In this document: piece by piece, positions 1-32,318 of the stretch
Numbering within the stretch: the stretch's first letter is position 1
Layout of the letters: the number at the start of each line of letters is the position of its first letter
NCBI GenBank assembly: GCA_033675545.1
Contig: JAWDGP010003917.1
Span: forward strand, 1 to 64,000
Reading direction: 5' to 3'
Source: Elysia crispata
Taxonomy: Eukaryota; Mollusca; Gastropoda; Plakobranchidae
Length of the DNA stretch: 64,000 nucleotides
Translations under genes and position numbers: made by a program
The notes under the pieces: model-generated
Told to the model about the DNA's origin: nothing
Databases searched by the model: none
What the model saw: only the letters and a program-made list of their open reading frames with translations

Positions 1-2484
1 TCGACATCGCATCTTTCAACTTTTCTCTTTTTTCGACATAGATAACTAAGTACGCTTTTCCTTCCTCTTTATTCTTAGTAAATTGCTGTCCCTATATCGA
101 CAGATCTATCTCTCCTTTTCCCTTATATCGACATCTTAGTCGCCGAAAGAACTAGGCAAACCAAAGAGAGATTTAGCTCCTCGCATCTCTCCTTCTTGCA
201 CAGATACTAGCCTATCCTGTAGCATGACTCAAGGAGGCTGCGCCTTTGTTTGGCACGCTTTGTGGCCTGAGAGAAAAGGGGAGAAGGGATGGGGAGGGGG
301 GGGGGGGGCGCCGGGGTAGAGAGAGCGCGCTCAGCTGTAAGGTGTCAACACTGCCAGTTGGGCATGATGCAAGGGGAGGGTGGCGTTAGTGCTGTGCAGT
401 CACGAGCCGAGCTCGTCATAGGTCATTGACTGAGGGAGAGCGGGGAAGGGAGTGGCACTGGCAGTGTCTACTAGTCTACCATTCATCATTCGACTGTTGC
501 TAGCTCTACCTCTCGCATCATTTGCAATCCCTGCCTAGTGTTCTTACACCAAATCTTCGCATCTAGCTAACCTGCCGGTACTGTCTTGCCCAAGAATGTC
601 TGAACAGAAGAAAACTCGTAAAAATCTCAACATCCAGACTAAACTTCAACTGCTTGCTGATGTGGACAAGAAACAAGGAACAAAGAAAGAAATAGCGGAA
701 AAATATGGTATTCCTCACAATACCCTATCCACCATTGTGAAAAATAGAGCCAAGTTAGAGAGACCTGGTCTGACAGCTGAATTTCAACCTGACAGAAAGA
801 GACAGAGAACAACAGAGAAATTGGACATAGATCAAGCCTTGTTCCTGTGGTTCAGGCAAGCCAGAGCATTGAGCGCTCCTATCTCTAATCCTGTGCTCAC
901 CAGTCAGGCTGAACTTATTGCTTCAGAGTTAGGTTTAACAGACTTCACTGCCAGTGTAGGGTGGATAGAGCGTTCCAAGCGTCATCATGGCATTGCTCTC
1001 AAGACTGTCAGTGGAGAGGCGGCTGCAGTAGACCACACAGTCACAAATGCATGGAAACAGCACGATTTGCCTTCTCTCTTAAATGAGTATGGAGAGGTCG
1101 ACATCTTCAATGCAGATGAAACAGGCATTTTCTATAAATGTTTGCCTGACAAGTCGCTTGCCTTGAAGGGTGAAAAGTGTACAGGGGGAAAGAAAGCTAA
1201 GGAGAGAATGACAGCTTTGGTTGCCGCCAACATGTCTGGCAAAGAGAAACTGCCGCTTGTTGTTATGGGTAAATCTCTGAGGCCAAGATGTATGAAGAAT
1301 GTGAAAAATCTGCCTGTGGACTACACAGCTAATAAAAAGGCATGGATGACTAGCTCTATTTTTGAGAACTGGCTCAGGAAATTGGACAGGAAATTCGTCC
1401 TTCAAGGCAGATCTGTTGCAATGGTGGTTGACAGCTGCCCAGCACACCCACATATTGATGGTCTGAGGAGCATCAAACTTGTTTTCCTGCCACTCAATAC
1501 GACAAGTCATCTGCAGCCATGTGATCAGGGAATAATTAATTCCCTCAAGCATCACTACCGGGCTCGAGTTGTGAGAAAATACCTCGACCACATCAAGGAC
1601 AAGATGACAACAGTGTCTGCAGAGCCTACTACTTCTGAGACATTCAGAATATCAGTACTTGACGCACTGTGCGACCTAAGGTTAGCCTGGGACAAGGTCA
1701 CAGAGAAAACGATAAAGAACTGTTTTTGTCATGCTGGGTTCTGCAAGGAAGTTAATGTTACAGCAACAGAAGACCCTCCACTTGTAACTGAGACAGATGA
1801 GTTGGAGAATGCCATGGAATCACTGGCAGGTGTGACATTTCTGCAGACAACAGCCCAAGATTTTGTCTCTATAGATGTTAATGTGGAAACAACTGCAGAG
1901 GTGTCAGTGTCTGAGTTGGTTCAAATTGTCCAGTCTCAGAACTGCCCTGAGTCCGAGTCAGATGAAGAAATGGAGTCCCAGGATGAGGCTGAGAGGAGGG
2001 TTACAGCAGGAGAGGCAAGGGATGCATTAGCAACAAGAAAAGGGAGACTGTCTCTTTAGTCATTTGAGCACAGTTGAGGATAAGGTTGAAGACATAAGCT
2101 CTTCAAACTTGAAACAAAAGTCGATTCTTGACTTCTTTCAAAGGGTTTAGAAAACGGTGCGATTGACAAGGGGTTAAAAATTAACCATCAGCTCAAACGG
2201 CCCTTTTAAGGGCCTATAAATAATTGATGAGCAAAACTTTTTGTAAGTATTGGATGGGAGAGTTTTGCAAATTTTTTCAAACCAAGGGAAGTAACTGAGC
2301 TTAATATGAACCAGATGTATTTGCCCCCCCATGAACAAAAATCCTTGTTTTGTGGAGTTTACTACAAAACCTCTTTTTAGTGTGTAGAAATGTGATCTAA
2401 TATAGATTTCTTTTATATCGACTTTCTCTTATATCGACATAGGACATATGGAACCCTTTATGTCGATATATCAGGTGTGCACTG
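1..2484 (+). mobile_element. Tigger/pogo DNA transposon, 5' tip cut by the window edge
   Basis: The element holds a long transposase frame (596-2059). Its right end is a terminal inverted repeat finishing in ...GTGTGCACTG at 2484, followed by TA at 2485-2486, the target dinucleotide of the pogo/Tigger group. The word TATCGACA and close variants recur near the start (around 1-150) and near the right end (2400-2470), which fits sub-terminal repeats. The window opens inside the left end, so the 5' CAGTGCACACC tip is not visible. The right inverted repeat closely matches the ends of the short element at 29706-30319. Downstream, at 2701, begins the last visible exon of the RLR gene on the opposite strand, so this copy probably lies in an intron of that gene. 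Confidence 0.92.
596..2059 (+). CDS. Tigger-type transposase (CENP-B/pogo, DDE superfamily)
   Basis: This single-exon frame of 487 codons encodes a cut-and-paste transposase that binds the element's inverted repeats and cleaves at TA sites. Residues about 10-55 form a psq-type helix-turn-helix (KEIAEKYGIPHNTLSTIVKN). Residues about 70-135 fit the CENP-B type helix-turn-helix. The catalytic domain spans about 165-330, with aspartates at D174 (NADETG), D279 (VVDSCPAH) and D310 (QPCDQGI); the last spacing of 31 residues is usual for this family. CENP-B and Tigger-derived proteins share this layout. The frame is intact through all catalytic motifs, but its tail ends early. The next frame continues past the stop with a C-terminus reading SHLSTVEDKVEDI and a PCNA-box-like QKSILDFF, suggesting a recent one-base frameshift near 2030-2050. 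Whether it is still active is unknown. Confidence 0.96.
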   Translation: MSEQKKTRKNLNIQTKLQLLADVDKKQGTKKEIAEKYGIPHNTLSTIVKNRAKLERPGLTAEFQPDRKRQRTTEKLDIDQALFLWFRQARALSAPISNPVLTSQAELIASELGLTDFTASVGWIERSKRHHGIALKTVSGEAAAVDHTVTNAWKQHDLPSLLNEYGEVDIFNADETGIFYKCLPDKSLALKGEKCTGGKKAKERMTALVAANMSGKEKLPLVVMGKSLRPRCMKNVKNLPVDYTANKKAWMTSSIFENWLRKLDRKFVLQGRSVAMVVDSCPAHPHIDGLRSIKLVFLPLNTTSHLQPCDQGIINSLKHHYRARVVRKYLDHIKDKMTTVSAEPTTSETFRISVLDALCDLRLAWDKVTEKTIKNCFCHAGFCKEVNVTATEDPPLVTETDELENAMESLAGVTFLQTTAQDFVSIDVNVETTAEVSVSELVQIVQSQNCPESESDEEMESQDEAERRVTAGEARDALATRKGRLSL

Positions 2485-2700
2485 TATATATTGTCACATA
2501 AATTTTAAAAATATTCTATTTTTTTTTTAACTTCAGTCTTTTTCCTTTACACTTTCATGTAATAATTCATTCTAGTTGGCATACACAACTAAAGAGGTGG
2601 TTTTGAAAATTTAAAAAAAAAAAAAAAGCTTCACCCGAAAAAAAATTTGGTTATATTAACTCAGTCCGCAAAGAATTAAAATACTTTGCTTTCCACTCAC

Positions 2701-14548
<11,848 letters not shown>

Positions 14549-14756
14549 CTGAAAACAAAATAAGACAAGTAAAAATATTGGATTGCTGCTGCAGGCCATA
14601 CTTTCCTTGGTTTGCATAAATATTACCGTCTAAGCTGGTAAACTAATGGCTGTTCGGATAAATGCTATTGAGGGGGAGGTATCTCTCCTTATGTTTGCAT
14701 GTCTTATATTTGTTAGTCTCAAGTTAGATCTAGGTTTGTGGTTGATATTTCTATAC

Positions 14757-14760
<4 letters not shown>

Positions 14761-14832
<72 letters not shown>
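14761..14832. repeat. (GA)n microsatellite
   Basis: A pure GA run of about 72 bp lies upstream of the first recognised RLR exon, between the divergent RLR and TMEM19 genes. Confidence 0.97.
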
Positions 14833-14834
<2 letters not shown>

Positions 14835-16469
14835 AGAACATGGAATAGAAAGGGAAGGGGAGCATAATTATGGACTCACAAATAGGCAAAATAAAACGGC
14901 AAAGTTGAATTAGATCTAATCTTCATTTTACCAGCATAAATAAATTTGATCCATAAAATAAAAATAGGTCTAATTATTATGATCAGAATAGATCTATTTT
15001 AGTTTTTGCAAGCCTTCGGTCCTGGTTATCTATCTAGATCTAGGTGCCAGATCTAAATCTACATACGGTAATCTATATTATGTTGATACAAACCCATTTC
15101 AAACTTGAAATTTTTAAGTTGAAATCATACAAAATACGTCTTGTTATGATCCACTTCTACATCTAGAGCTAAATCAAACATGTTTTCCAAGAAAATTATT
15201 TATAGAAACTGAAACTAAACTGAAATGAATGTGAAATCGAAATTGAAACAAAATTAAAAAAAAAATAACCGGAACCTCGATCGCCTACTTTTTTCAGATG
15301 AAAAAAGAGGCTTTTGTGCTCCTTTTTACGCAGAGTATGTCTATGTGAGTGAGCGATCGCGCCTCCCTCGAAAGACTATCCTTTTCTAAGAATTAATTTG
15401 AAATATTTTCGGTCTCATTCCACCAACATCATTTACCTCGTACCGTAAAAACTGATGAACAGTTTTTAATAAATAAAAAAAAAAGTATGTTTATCTATGG
15501 CCAATAGGTTGTGTATTACAACTATAGCTGTGAATATTGGGCTCATAAATTAACATTTTATTTTTAAAGAGAATAAAATATGATAAATAAGTGTATAAAA
15601 TTCAAGGGCCTGCACCTTCTGAGAAGAGTTAACTCGGAGGGAACAAATGATTTCCAATAAGCCTTTGCTTTAGATTGAATTGCTCCTGAAACTAAAAATT
15701 CCAGGTGAGTCTTGTTTACGAAAGTTGATTATGGTTTATTTATTGGAATGTTCACAGTAAGTAAAGAGGGTTTTTGGCAGGGCTTTAAAATTACTTCTAC
15801 ATATAGGTTTCAATGATGCAAAATTCGTCATATTATGCTTAAAATGGTTTCTCAATGGATATTCTCAAAAATACTTAAATGAAAAATCTAGATGAGAATA
15901 GATACAAGAAGCAGGCGGGTCAGTCAAAAGTGTGAGACACAGACATTTATTTTTTATCACCACGATGCTTTATATGTATTCAAGACTAATTTAGATTTTC
16001 TCCTGTTTGGATCTGGCATCTCAATATCGATTAGATAGATTAAATGACTGTCTGCGAAGGTTTATATCTGCTACAAGTGATGCAATTACACTGATGTTCA
16101 CGAATATTAATGAATACTTTTTTTTTGATAATAGCAGTTGAATTAAAGCACAATGGGGGAAAGAAATTCAGCAAAACAACATGGGAAAGATATCGATGAT
16201 ACCGGTATAGGAAAACACCAGCAAGGCTTTTTTTCCTTTGTATTCAAAGCAAAGACAACAGAACATCACAATTCATGATCCACACAGAGTAATCACTTTA
16301 TATAATTTATATATATATATATATATATATACACCGGTATATATAATGGTAATTTTATCTATCTATCTATTTATTATTATGTTACAATTCTTTTACCATT
16401 TTTTCACCCCCTTTCATTAACAACATTAATGCGTATTTCTCCTTTTTTTATTTTTTAATTATTAGGCAG

Positions 16470-16560
16470 AAGTGTAACCCGGGTTTTGAATGCGATTTTA
16501 CTGAGGACGTCCTTTTACTAACTACGCTTTGGCCCACGACACGCGAAATCATCCTGGGCA
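16470..16560 (-). repeat. Decayed tRNA-derived SINE-like segment (tentative)
   Basis: On the minus strand the sequence GGGCCAAAGCGTAGTTAGT resembles a tRNA A-box region. About 40 bases on, ATTCAAAACCCGGG resembles a degenerate B box. Length and order fit the head of a tRNA-derived SINE. No tail or target duplication could be defined. Confidence 0.3.
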
Positions 16561-16688
16561 ACCCCTTAGTGTGGCTGAACTCTCTTTTTATTTATTATCT
16601 TAAATTCTGCTTAGATTGATTTCCCTTGACTAGTTCCTGAACTACTAAGTGTTGGTGTAGAAATGAAACTGAATGATGAATCGCGACA

Positions 16689-16713
16689 ATCTAGATCTAG
16701 ATCTAGATCTATA
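16689..16713. repeat. (AGATCT)n short array
   Basis: AGATCT is repeated in tandem about four times just upstream of the TMEM19 start. The same palindromic hexamer pair recurs singly at about 15036, 17040, 34270, 34420 and 56325. Confidence 0.85.
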
Positions 16714-16833
16714 TCTAAGCTAGTCAATGTTTAATTAAATCTGCAACGCATCCGTTTTAAACTTTAAATGTCTAGATTCTAAATCTAATTCTAAAGATCT
16801 TGAAATCTGGATCGAGAGGATCTCTTCTGGATT

Positions 16834-25174
<8,341 letters not shown>

Positions 25175-28100
25175 TGATACACACATCTGTTTGAGTCTCT
25201 CAATACTGTTCATAATTATGAGTATGTTTTTGTTTGGAAAAGAATGGAAGGTTTTCTAGAAGTATTTAGGCTATTCCTGCAAAACTGATTTAATTATGAA
25301 GAGTAGGTAAAAAAACACTTGTCAGAAGATATTTGATGTGCTGTGATATTCCAAGATTTATTTACTGAGGAATCTACAAAGATTACACTTTTGGTAGATT
25401 TTTTTCCTCATATTTTGCAAGCATTGTATATTGTATGATAAAGAAATGGGTAATAAGACAAATGTTTTATGTAGATCTGTCTTTATTTGTTGGACAAAAC
25501 TGTCAAGTGCTTCTTTTTAATTTTCACACATCAAAGTAGAATTTCTGTTCCCAGAAAGCTCTCTTTATTTTGGAAATATTATTTTCACTGTATACCTTTA
25601 TAATTCAACAGTCAAGGGACCAGGTGAGGAAATGGGTCAGGTTTACTTTTACCATCTTACACACATCACAGATTAACATAACATGAATCCTTTGATGGGA
25701 CTGTGATTTTTGAAAGATTTTGTGTTCATAATACACTGTAGAGTACCACATACATCAGTCCAATTAGCTAACCTTTGTTATTTTTTTTTCCAGCCTTAAC
25801 AACCATTGTAACGTCTAGACCTTGTTTTGACATTATTTTGCACAAAGATTTTAAAAAGGCTGGGTAACTTTCCTTCAGTGAGCACAATTGATTTGATACT
25901 CACTAACTGGAATGTTTTCGACCATAAGCATGCAACTCTCTTATGCCATGTTAGACTTGATGCTAGGTTATGGTGTATAAATGAAACCATTTACTTTTTC
26001 TCTATTTCTAGAATTTCACACTTGGTTAGAAATCTCCAGTGTTACTGGCTGCAAAAGAAAGCCACAAAAAAAAATTTGATAAGATTGATTGGAAACATGT
26101 TTTATGAAAAGAAATGAGCTGAGAAACCCATGACCAGTCGACTTAATACTGAGGACACATTGGTCACATATGGTCCATAGATTTTGCGATACTAGATGCA
26201 CAAAGGGCTAAAAAACCCATTACTTCACAACTTTTTGCTGCACTAACTCTGGAACCTTATTTTCTGGCACTTATCAAGTGGGTTGCATGCCAGCCAAAAC
26301 TTGTGCAAGTAAGCATTCTTGACTTAAGGTATATTTGTTACTCTTTTTAGAAAAAAATCAGCATAAATAGTATAACAAAATATTCTTAGTTTAAGTTTGT
26401 GCAGGGTTTGCAATAAATAATTGTTACCCTGCTCTCTAAAAAATTCTGTCCAAAGAAATTCTTAAACAAATTTATTTTGGCATAAATTATTAATCCTGAA
26501 ATCTGCCAATTCTGATGGTTTTTAAAATTTAGGTATTAAGATTTGTAGCTTTTGTTGGGTTGGCTAACATTCCTCATTCAATAAAATTTGAAAAGGAAAA
26601 AGGAGAGATTTATTTAGTTCGGTAATGTCTTTTTTTTTTTAATTTTGGTTGTGATCTATGATTGGGATTTTTAAGTGTATCATTTTTATAACTTTTTTGC
26701 ATTGATTGTGGTGCAGGATGTTTCTTGCCTGACTTGTCACAATAAATCTAGATCTGGATCTACTCCATACATATTAGTATCTTGTGTACTTTTATTTTTT
26801 TATTTTGCAAGATCATCATTAGATGATAAGGAATTGAATTCTCCTCATGATATTAGTATTTGTTACTGTTGATGATGAATTCTTTTGAAAAAGTAGTGAA
26901 GACTCAAGGGCTGTCTCCTTTACAACTTTACAATTTTTCGCCAGTTCCACAAAATATAGAATCAGCTCTTCTGTAATTTTTCTGATTTTATAAAGACGAT
27001 GAGCCTGATCTTTGAGATGTCTGCGGCTGTGGGCAAGTACATGGATAGTGATAATTACTAAGGTAACTTCACTCAATCGAATGCTGACATTTTAGGTTTA
27101 AACTACATAAATGATCATGAACTGTACAAGTGAAACTTCACTGTTATTTCATCTTTACTTTGGATCGATGCCTTCAACATATACTATTTTAAGGTGGAGA
27201 ACTTATCGCTTTGTTTTATTTCATTTGTTCATCATTCACCCCTCCCCCAGTAATTTGCTGTGTCGTAGGTCATGTTTTGATCCTTTTATAAATGGTATAA
27301 TTGGTTAAGAAAATTAATCAACTCTCTGAGAACACCATTTTTGTTTTTATAAAGTAGGTATAGTACCTTTACCAAACTTTCAAGATTGGGTACTGTACCT
27401 ATTTGTTTTTGTTATTTTGTTGAACAGATAGATGTTCATATAATTATGTATATGATATTTTGTTGTTGATTCTGGTGTTCTGATAAAGAGTCAAATATCA
27501 AAGCAAGAAATATTTTTAGAGATTTGCACCAATAACAAGCACATGAATAGACATTGTTTTATTTAAACAGAGAATAATAAACATGTAAAAGGAAATAAAA
27601 ATAGATTGCAGATCATAGAAAATTGTTAAATAAACAGAATTTTTAAAAACATCTCAATGTATGTGTAAAACTCTTATCTTAAACTCATTATGGCCTAAAA
27701 GCAAGTAAATAACGGAAGTTGGCTTCACTTTGATAACTATCAAAATTTAATTAAAAATAGAAAACAACTCATCACTACAAAAAGTAAAGCTTTATTCTTT
27801 TTGAGTTGATAGGGCCATAGTTGGCTATTTCTATAATTTTCATAGACCAACCTTTTGGGCATAACTTAGAGGATGAGTTACAGATCAGAGGTCTATGTAA
27901 TGTTCAATGTTGAATGACGAGGTTTTATACAGATAATCTGTACACATGTTGCAATATTGCTTACCAATAAGGGCATTAATACTGTCATCTTGGTTTCTTA
28001 ATACCAGATAAAAATTCTTTGTTTCTACCTTTTATGGCACAGTCAATGTTAGAAAAGATGCATGTTTCTGGGCCTTGTTATTGAAAAGTAAAACATGATT

Positions 28101-28728
28101 TTATAATCTAAATCCAAATCTTTAACAAAAAAAAAAATTTAATGACATTTTCGACTTTTACTTTTTTCCCCCGTCTAACTAATAATTAACTTCCTCACCT
28201 CTTTATATTTAAATAATCCTGAAAAGAAAGCAACAACTTTGCAATACTGCTATGCATAACAGATGTGGTTTTTTTGTAAACTGTATTCAGAAAGAAGAGA
28301 AAAAAACCCACACATATTTTGTTACTATTAGTTTTGCCAATCAGAAAAAACATTACCTGGAACTTATGTTAAGTTAAAACAGATTCTAAAACACTACATG
28401 TATATTAAAGCATTTGAATATAGCCAGTTGTCATTCCATTGGTTTTTTAAAGGGGATCAGACTTAGAACACTTCACTATAAGACATGCTGAATGCTTAAT
28501 TTTTTCCTACTTTTTTATATTGGTCTCCTGCAAAGACACTCTAAAGACTGTTGCACTAATAGTACAATTATTTTATATTGGTGTTAAAGTTTTTATATTT
28601 TTATTTTGCATGTACTCTTTTGACCTTCACTTTATACAGATTTCATTCTTGATTGTTCAGTTATAAGTAAACATAACTTGGCATTTTCAACTTTGCTTTT
28701 TTTTTTGTTGTTTTTGTGATATAAGTAC
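25175..28728. other. Convergent spacer between TMEM19 and the 184-residue protein gene
   Basis: It contains the 3' UTRs of both genes. I see no supported exon, only short chance frames. For the minus-strand gene, an AATAAA on that strand lies at 28600-28605, about 125 bases past its stop. Confidence 0.6.
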
Positions 28729-31700
28729 CTAACGAGGTATTTTTTCTACTGTGCAAAGGCCTTGATTCATGAATTTAAATTTGTTAAAATCCTCTTCATT
28801 GTAAAACTTGTAAGCATGATATTGGGAACCTTGATTTTCATGCACCCATTTGTCTGATGGAGGAACCAAATTTCCAGGGCCATCCCATCTCCTCCTCCAA
28901 GCATCAGTGTGAAAGGGCACCAGTTGGGGATATGGTACTCCAGTGAAATTCATGGGATAGCCTGACATTGAAATTCCTATAGAACAATAGTAGAAAATAA
29001 AGCATTAAAACTTCGTGCAGTTGAAAAAATATTAAATATATTGAGCTTAAGTATTAAAAAAGGAACAATATGATCTGCATGAAATATCCATAGCTTGAAA
29101 ATGCACTTCTTGAAAGGATAAGACCTTGTAACTTTTACTCAAGAAATAATAAAGAGATGAGACTTCAAAATACAACTGTTGGGCATAACTGCTTGAACCT
29201 CTTTTGCTATTTTGAAACTGGATTTTTCTGATAGACAGTTTGAATGTGGGACACGCGTGTTTTGCATTGTTACAAAGTATTATGATGCATTAGGCCCTTT
29301 AGAGATCCACAATGCTGCCCCTGGGTTTGCTAGAGGGCTGGCATGTTTTTTTTTAGCAGAACAGAAACTGAAACAGTTCTATTGTCATGAAATAGAGTTG
29401 ATAAAGTGTGATATCCTAAGGCAAAAAAAAAAAGGTCTGTATACTAGTTAAGATTTCCAATACTTCTTGGAAAAAACAGTAAAGTTATCCCTTATATTCA
29501 CTTGTAAAACCTTTATGGTCTGCTTTCTTTCGCTTATCAGACAAGCTTTAATCAGGCAGTGCAGATCTGAAAAAAATCAGGCCCCTAAATTGTCCACCTG
29601 CAAGGATTGTTCGTGCTGATATCAAGTTGGATGTTTTTTACCTTGAAGCCACTGTTTATAACACGAGTAACTTCTGAGGTTCTATTTGGGCTTTTGTGAA
29701 GCATTCAGTGCCCTCCACTTAATTCAACATTCCTCTTAACTCAACGTAATTAAAAAGTCTTGAATAAAGTCCTTTAATTAGTACTAATAAATTTTGCAAC
29801 AAATCGACATTTTGGTCCACTAATTTCTTATGATTCGACGGAATTTCCACTGTGATTTTATATCTAAATCAACCAAAATGTCATTTAATTCTTAGACTGG
29901 CCTCAGGAGTTAGATCTAAAGATCTGTAGTGTCTGGATCAGTGCAACTTAAGACAGGGGTTTGTGTGAGAAGAAATGGAAGCGGTGTTGGATGCTCAGGA
30001 AAGACCGTAGAAAGTCAAGCACTTTAGTGAGCGTGTGTGTGTGTGTAAGAGAGGGAGGGAGGGGCTGGCACCTTGGGCCTAGAACCCAATGCTAGCACTG
30101 CATTTGGGATTAGAGGTGGGAAGGGGTGTGCAATGGTTCTAGATCTAATTATGGGATGGGCTTTTATTAGTATTAAAGCTGAGGCTAAACTGAGTCCTCT
30201 TTATGTCCCTACATTGTAGAGCTATAAGCAGACCTAAAAAGTCATAAGTGAGATTTTTTTCTCTTAATTCGACTCAATTTTGTTAGTCCCTTTAATGTCG
30301 ATTTATCAGGTGTGTACTGTATTATTACTCCCATTGTTTGGTTTTCATATCAACATTTTAGTATAAAAATTGCACTAACAGCTTTACATGAAAAAAATTT
30401 TAAATGCTTAATTAACTGTTTTTCTTTTAATCAGGAAGTATGCCAATAACTTTCTACAATATATTTCATCCCATAATAAATTGCAACGTAGGCGGAACAC
30501 TTGTTCAGCAAAGTTTCAGTAATGTCAGTTTGATTAAGCAAGATTTAAAATGATACAAATAAAGTTGATCATAATGTTTTTGTTGTGTTAACTCTATATC
30601 CAATTACAGTGCTTATGTGTGTCACCAAGACAATCAAAAGATATGTGCCTGACATTTATAATGCACTTTTTTAATCTCTTGCATGTCATCAGCATAAAAA
30701 TTAAAGTCATCAGTATTATTGATATTACAAAGTATTACTTTTCAAAATTTCTTTGTTAATGGCAGAGTAATAAATTTAGAAATGGATCCAGATTTTTTTT
30801 AAGATTATTATTTAAAATGATTGCGAAACTAAATTTGCTTTTATTAGGGTTATAAATAATTATAGTAAGAATTTTGTCATCAAGAAATTACCCACTTGAA
30901 ATAAAATCTTCTCCACTATTTATGTCTCCACTGTGTTTCCTTTTTTTTTTTCTTATTTTTTGTTGTTGTAGTTTTTGTCCTTGATTAAAACTGTATGAAG
31001 TTCAAAGAAGATAAATGAAATCTTGCAACTTCCTAATGTGGTCACTGCTTAATGGAAAATAACTACTGCAAGTACAGGTCTTTTCAGCCTTGATTAACAG
31101 AGCATAGCCCTAAATAAAAGTTAATATTTCATGGTTAATGTTTCATTTAAAAAATGCATGCCTAAATATGTAATAAAGACTCCCTTAATGTGGATGTTTG
31201 AGCTAAGTTTCATTTTCCTAACTATTAGTATTAAATTAGTTAGCAAATATAGTTACAGTTGATAATAATAATAATAACTCTTATCACTTAATTCTCTTGT
31301 AATTAAAGAGATGTTGTTGCTTCAAAAATGGTATTAAAAAGAGAGAAGAAAAGATGTAATTAATTTGAGTAAGGGGTATTTTTTTATGTGTTTTTATGTT
31401 CTTTGACTAAACTTGCCTTGAAGGTTACTTTTTTACCAAGGATATTATGGTTAATCAGGAGGATGTGTATGTTCATGATATGCTGTGCACTTGAAGAAGA
31501 TGTATTTTGTATTTATGGATTTTAAAAAAGTACATGTATAGCAGTATAATAGCACTGTGGGTACAAGTGCTTGCTAATAGTAATAGACTATTTTGGAGTT
31601 ATAGAATAAAAAAAAACAAATGATTAACTCTCGGGCACAACTATATATAAGTCCAAGGATCCGTTGTAAAGATGGAATAAAATAACTGAAGGTGTAAAAA

Positions 31701-32318
31701 TCACCCAACTTGGACTTAAATGGACAAAGAGCACAAAATTTAAAATAACATTTAAGCGTTTCACCTAAAAATTAGCTGCACCAGTATAGGCTGGTGACAT
31801 AACAAATAATAGGGAATGTGATTTCTTTTTGTTGAAAACTTATGTTCCGTTGGGTGATTGTTTACACCTTAGGTGATTATCTCTGAGTATTCTTGTTCTT
31901 CTCCTTTTTAAAGCTAAAATAAAGGAAAAAAGGATTAGGAAAAGTCACTTTATTCTAGAGGTCCTTGCCACTACCGATCTTGTTATTAATAATTCTTATT
32001 GTAATGTTTACCTGATGGATTTGGCCTCGCATCCCTTCTTCTTTGGAAGTCTCTGTATTTATCCTCACTGTCCATGTGTATTGCATCTCTTCGTGTAAGA
32101 GGTGGAAGAGAACGATAATCTTTATAGTCTATCCAGGACCTCTCTGAGGGAACATAGTATCCACTGCCTCTGTAAGTGTGAGACAAACCATCTCCACTCA
32201 GGTAGGTGTTGACAGGCATGGGATTCCAATAGCCCCGATCGAATAGGGTTTGGCCTTTGCTTGTTGCATACTTGCAAAAAGCTGGACCTTTACTGCTGCT
32301 GAGAAATCTGTCAGACAT
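28729..32318 (-). CDS. Unrecognised conserved-looking protein, 184 residues, two coding exons
   Basis: Coding exons are 32012-32318 and 28729-28976 on the minus strand, joined through a split glycine codon (PNPS/G/ISMSGYP). The donor is CATCAG/GTAAAC and the acceptor TTCTATAG. The 5' exon continues to an acceptor at 32334 (TTATTACAG), so the ATG at 32318 is preceded by 16 untranslated bases and an upstream non-coding exon. A strong donor CTAG/GTAAGA at 33190 fits that exon. The protein is basic and aromatic, with no membrane segment or signal peptide. It is rich in W, Y, R and P: GYWNPMPVNTYLS, GSGYYVPSERSWIDY, LPPLTRRDA, then AWRRRWDGPGNLVPPSDKW and AYKFYNEEDFNKF. I do not recognise the family. 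Small Tyr/Trp/Pro-rich proteins of this look include ciliary microtubule inner proteins, but that is only a guess. Confidence 0.75.
29706..30319. mobile_element. Short non-autonomous Tigger-family element (MITE-like)
   Basis: It lies in the intron of the 184-residue protein gene (28977-32011). The left end CAGTGCCCTCCACTTAATTC and the right end, reversed, CAGTACACACCTGATAAATC match at 18 of 26 positions. The right end also matches the Tigger end at 2484 at 23 of 25. TA follows the right end (30320-30321), but the left flank reads TT, so the target duplication is altered. No coding frame is present. The interior has a short GT run and a GA/G-rich stretch near 30040. Confidence 0.7.

Larger units (their letters stand above)
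14833..16833. other. Spacer between the divergent RLR and TMEM19 genes
   Basis: I see no supported coding exon on either strand. The stretch should contain the RLR 5' exon or exons and both promoters. It holds a short TA run (about 16308-16332), an AGATCT array (16689-16713) and a decayed tRNA-like segment (16470-16560). The region 15280-15380 is locally GC-richer, with two GCGATCGC or CGATCGC words, and could be promoter sequence. Confidence 0.5.

Noticed and set aside
1079-1591. 170-codon minus-strand open frame
   Set aside because: It is the antisense shadow of the Tigger transposase.
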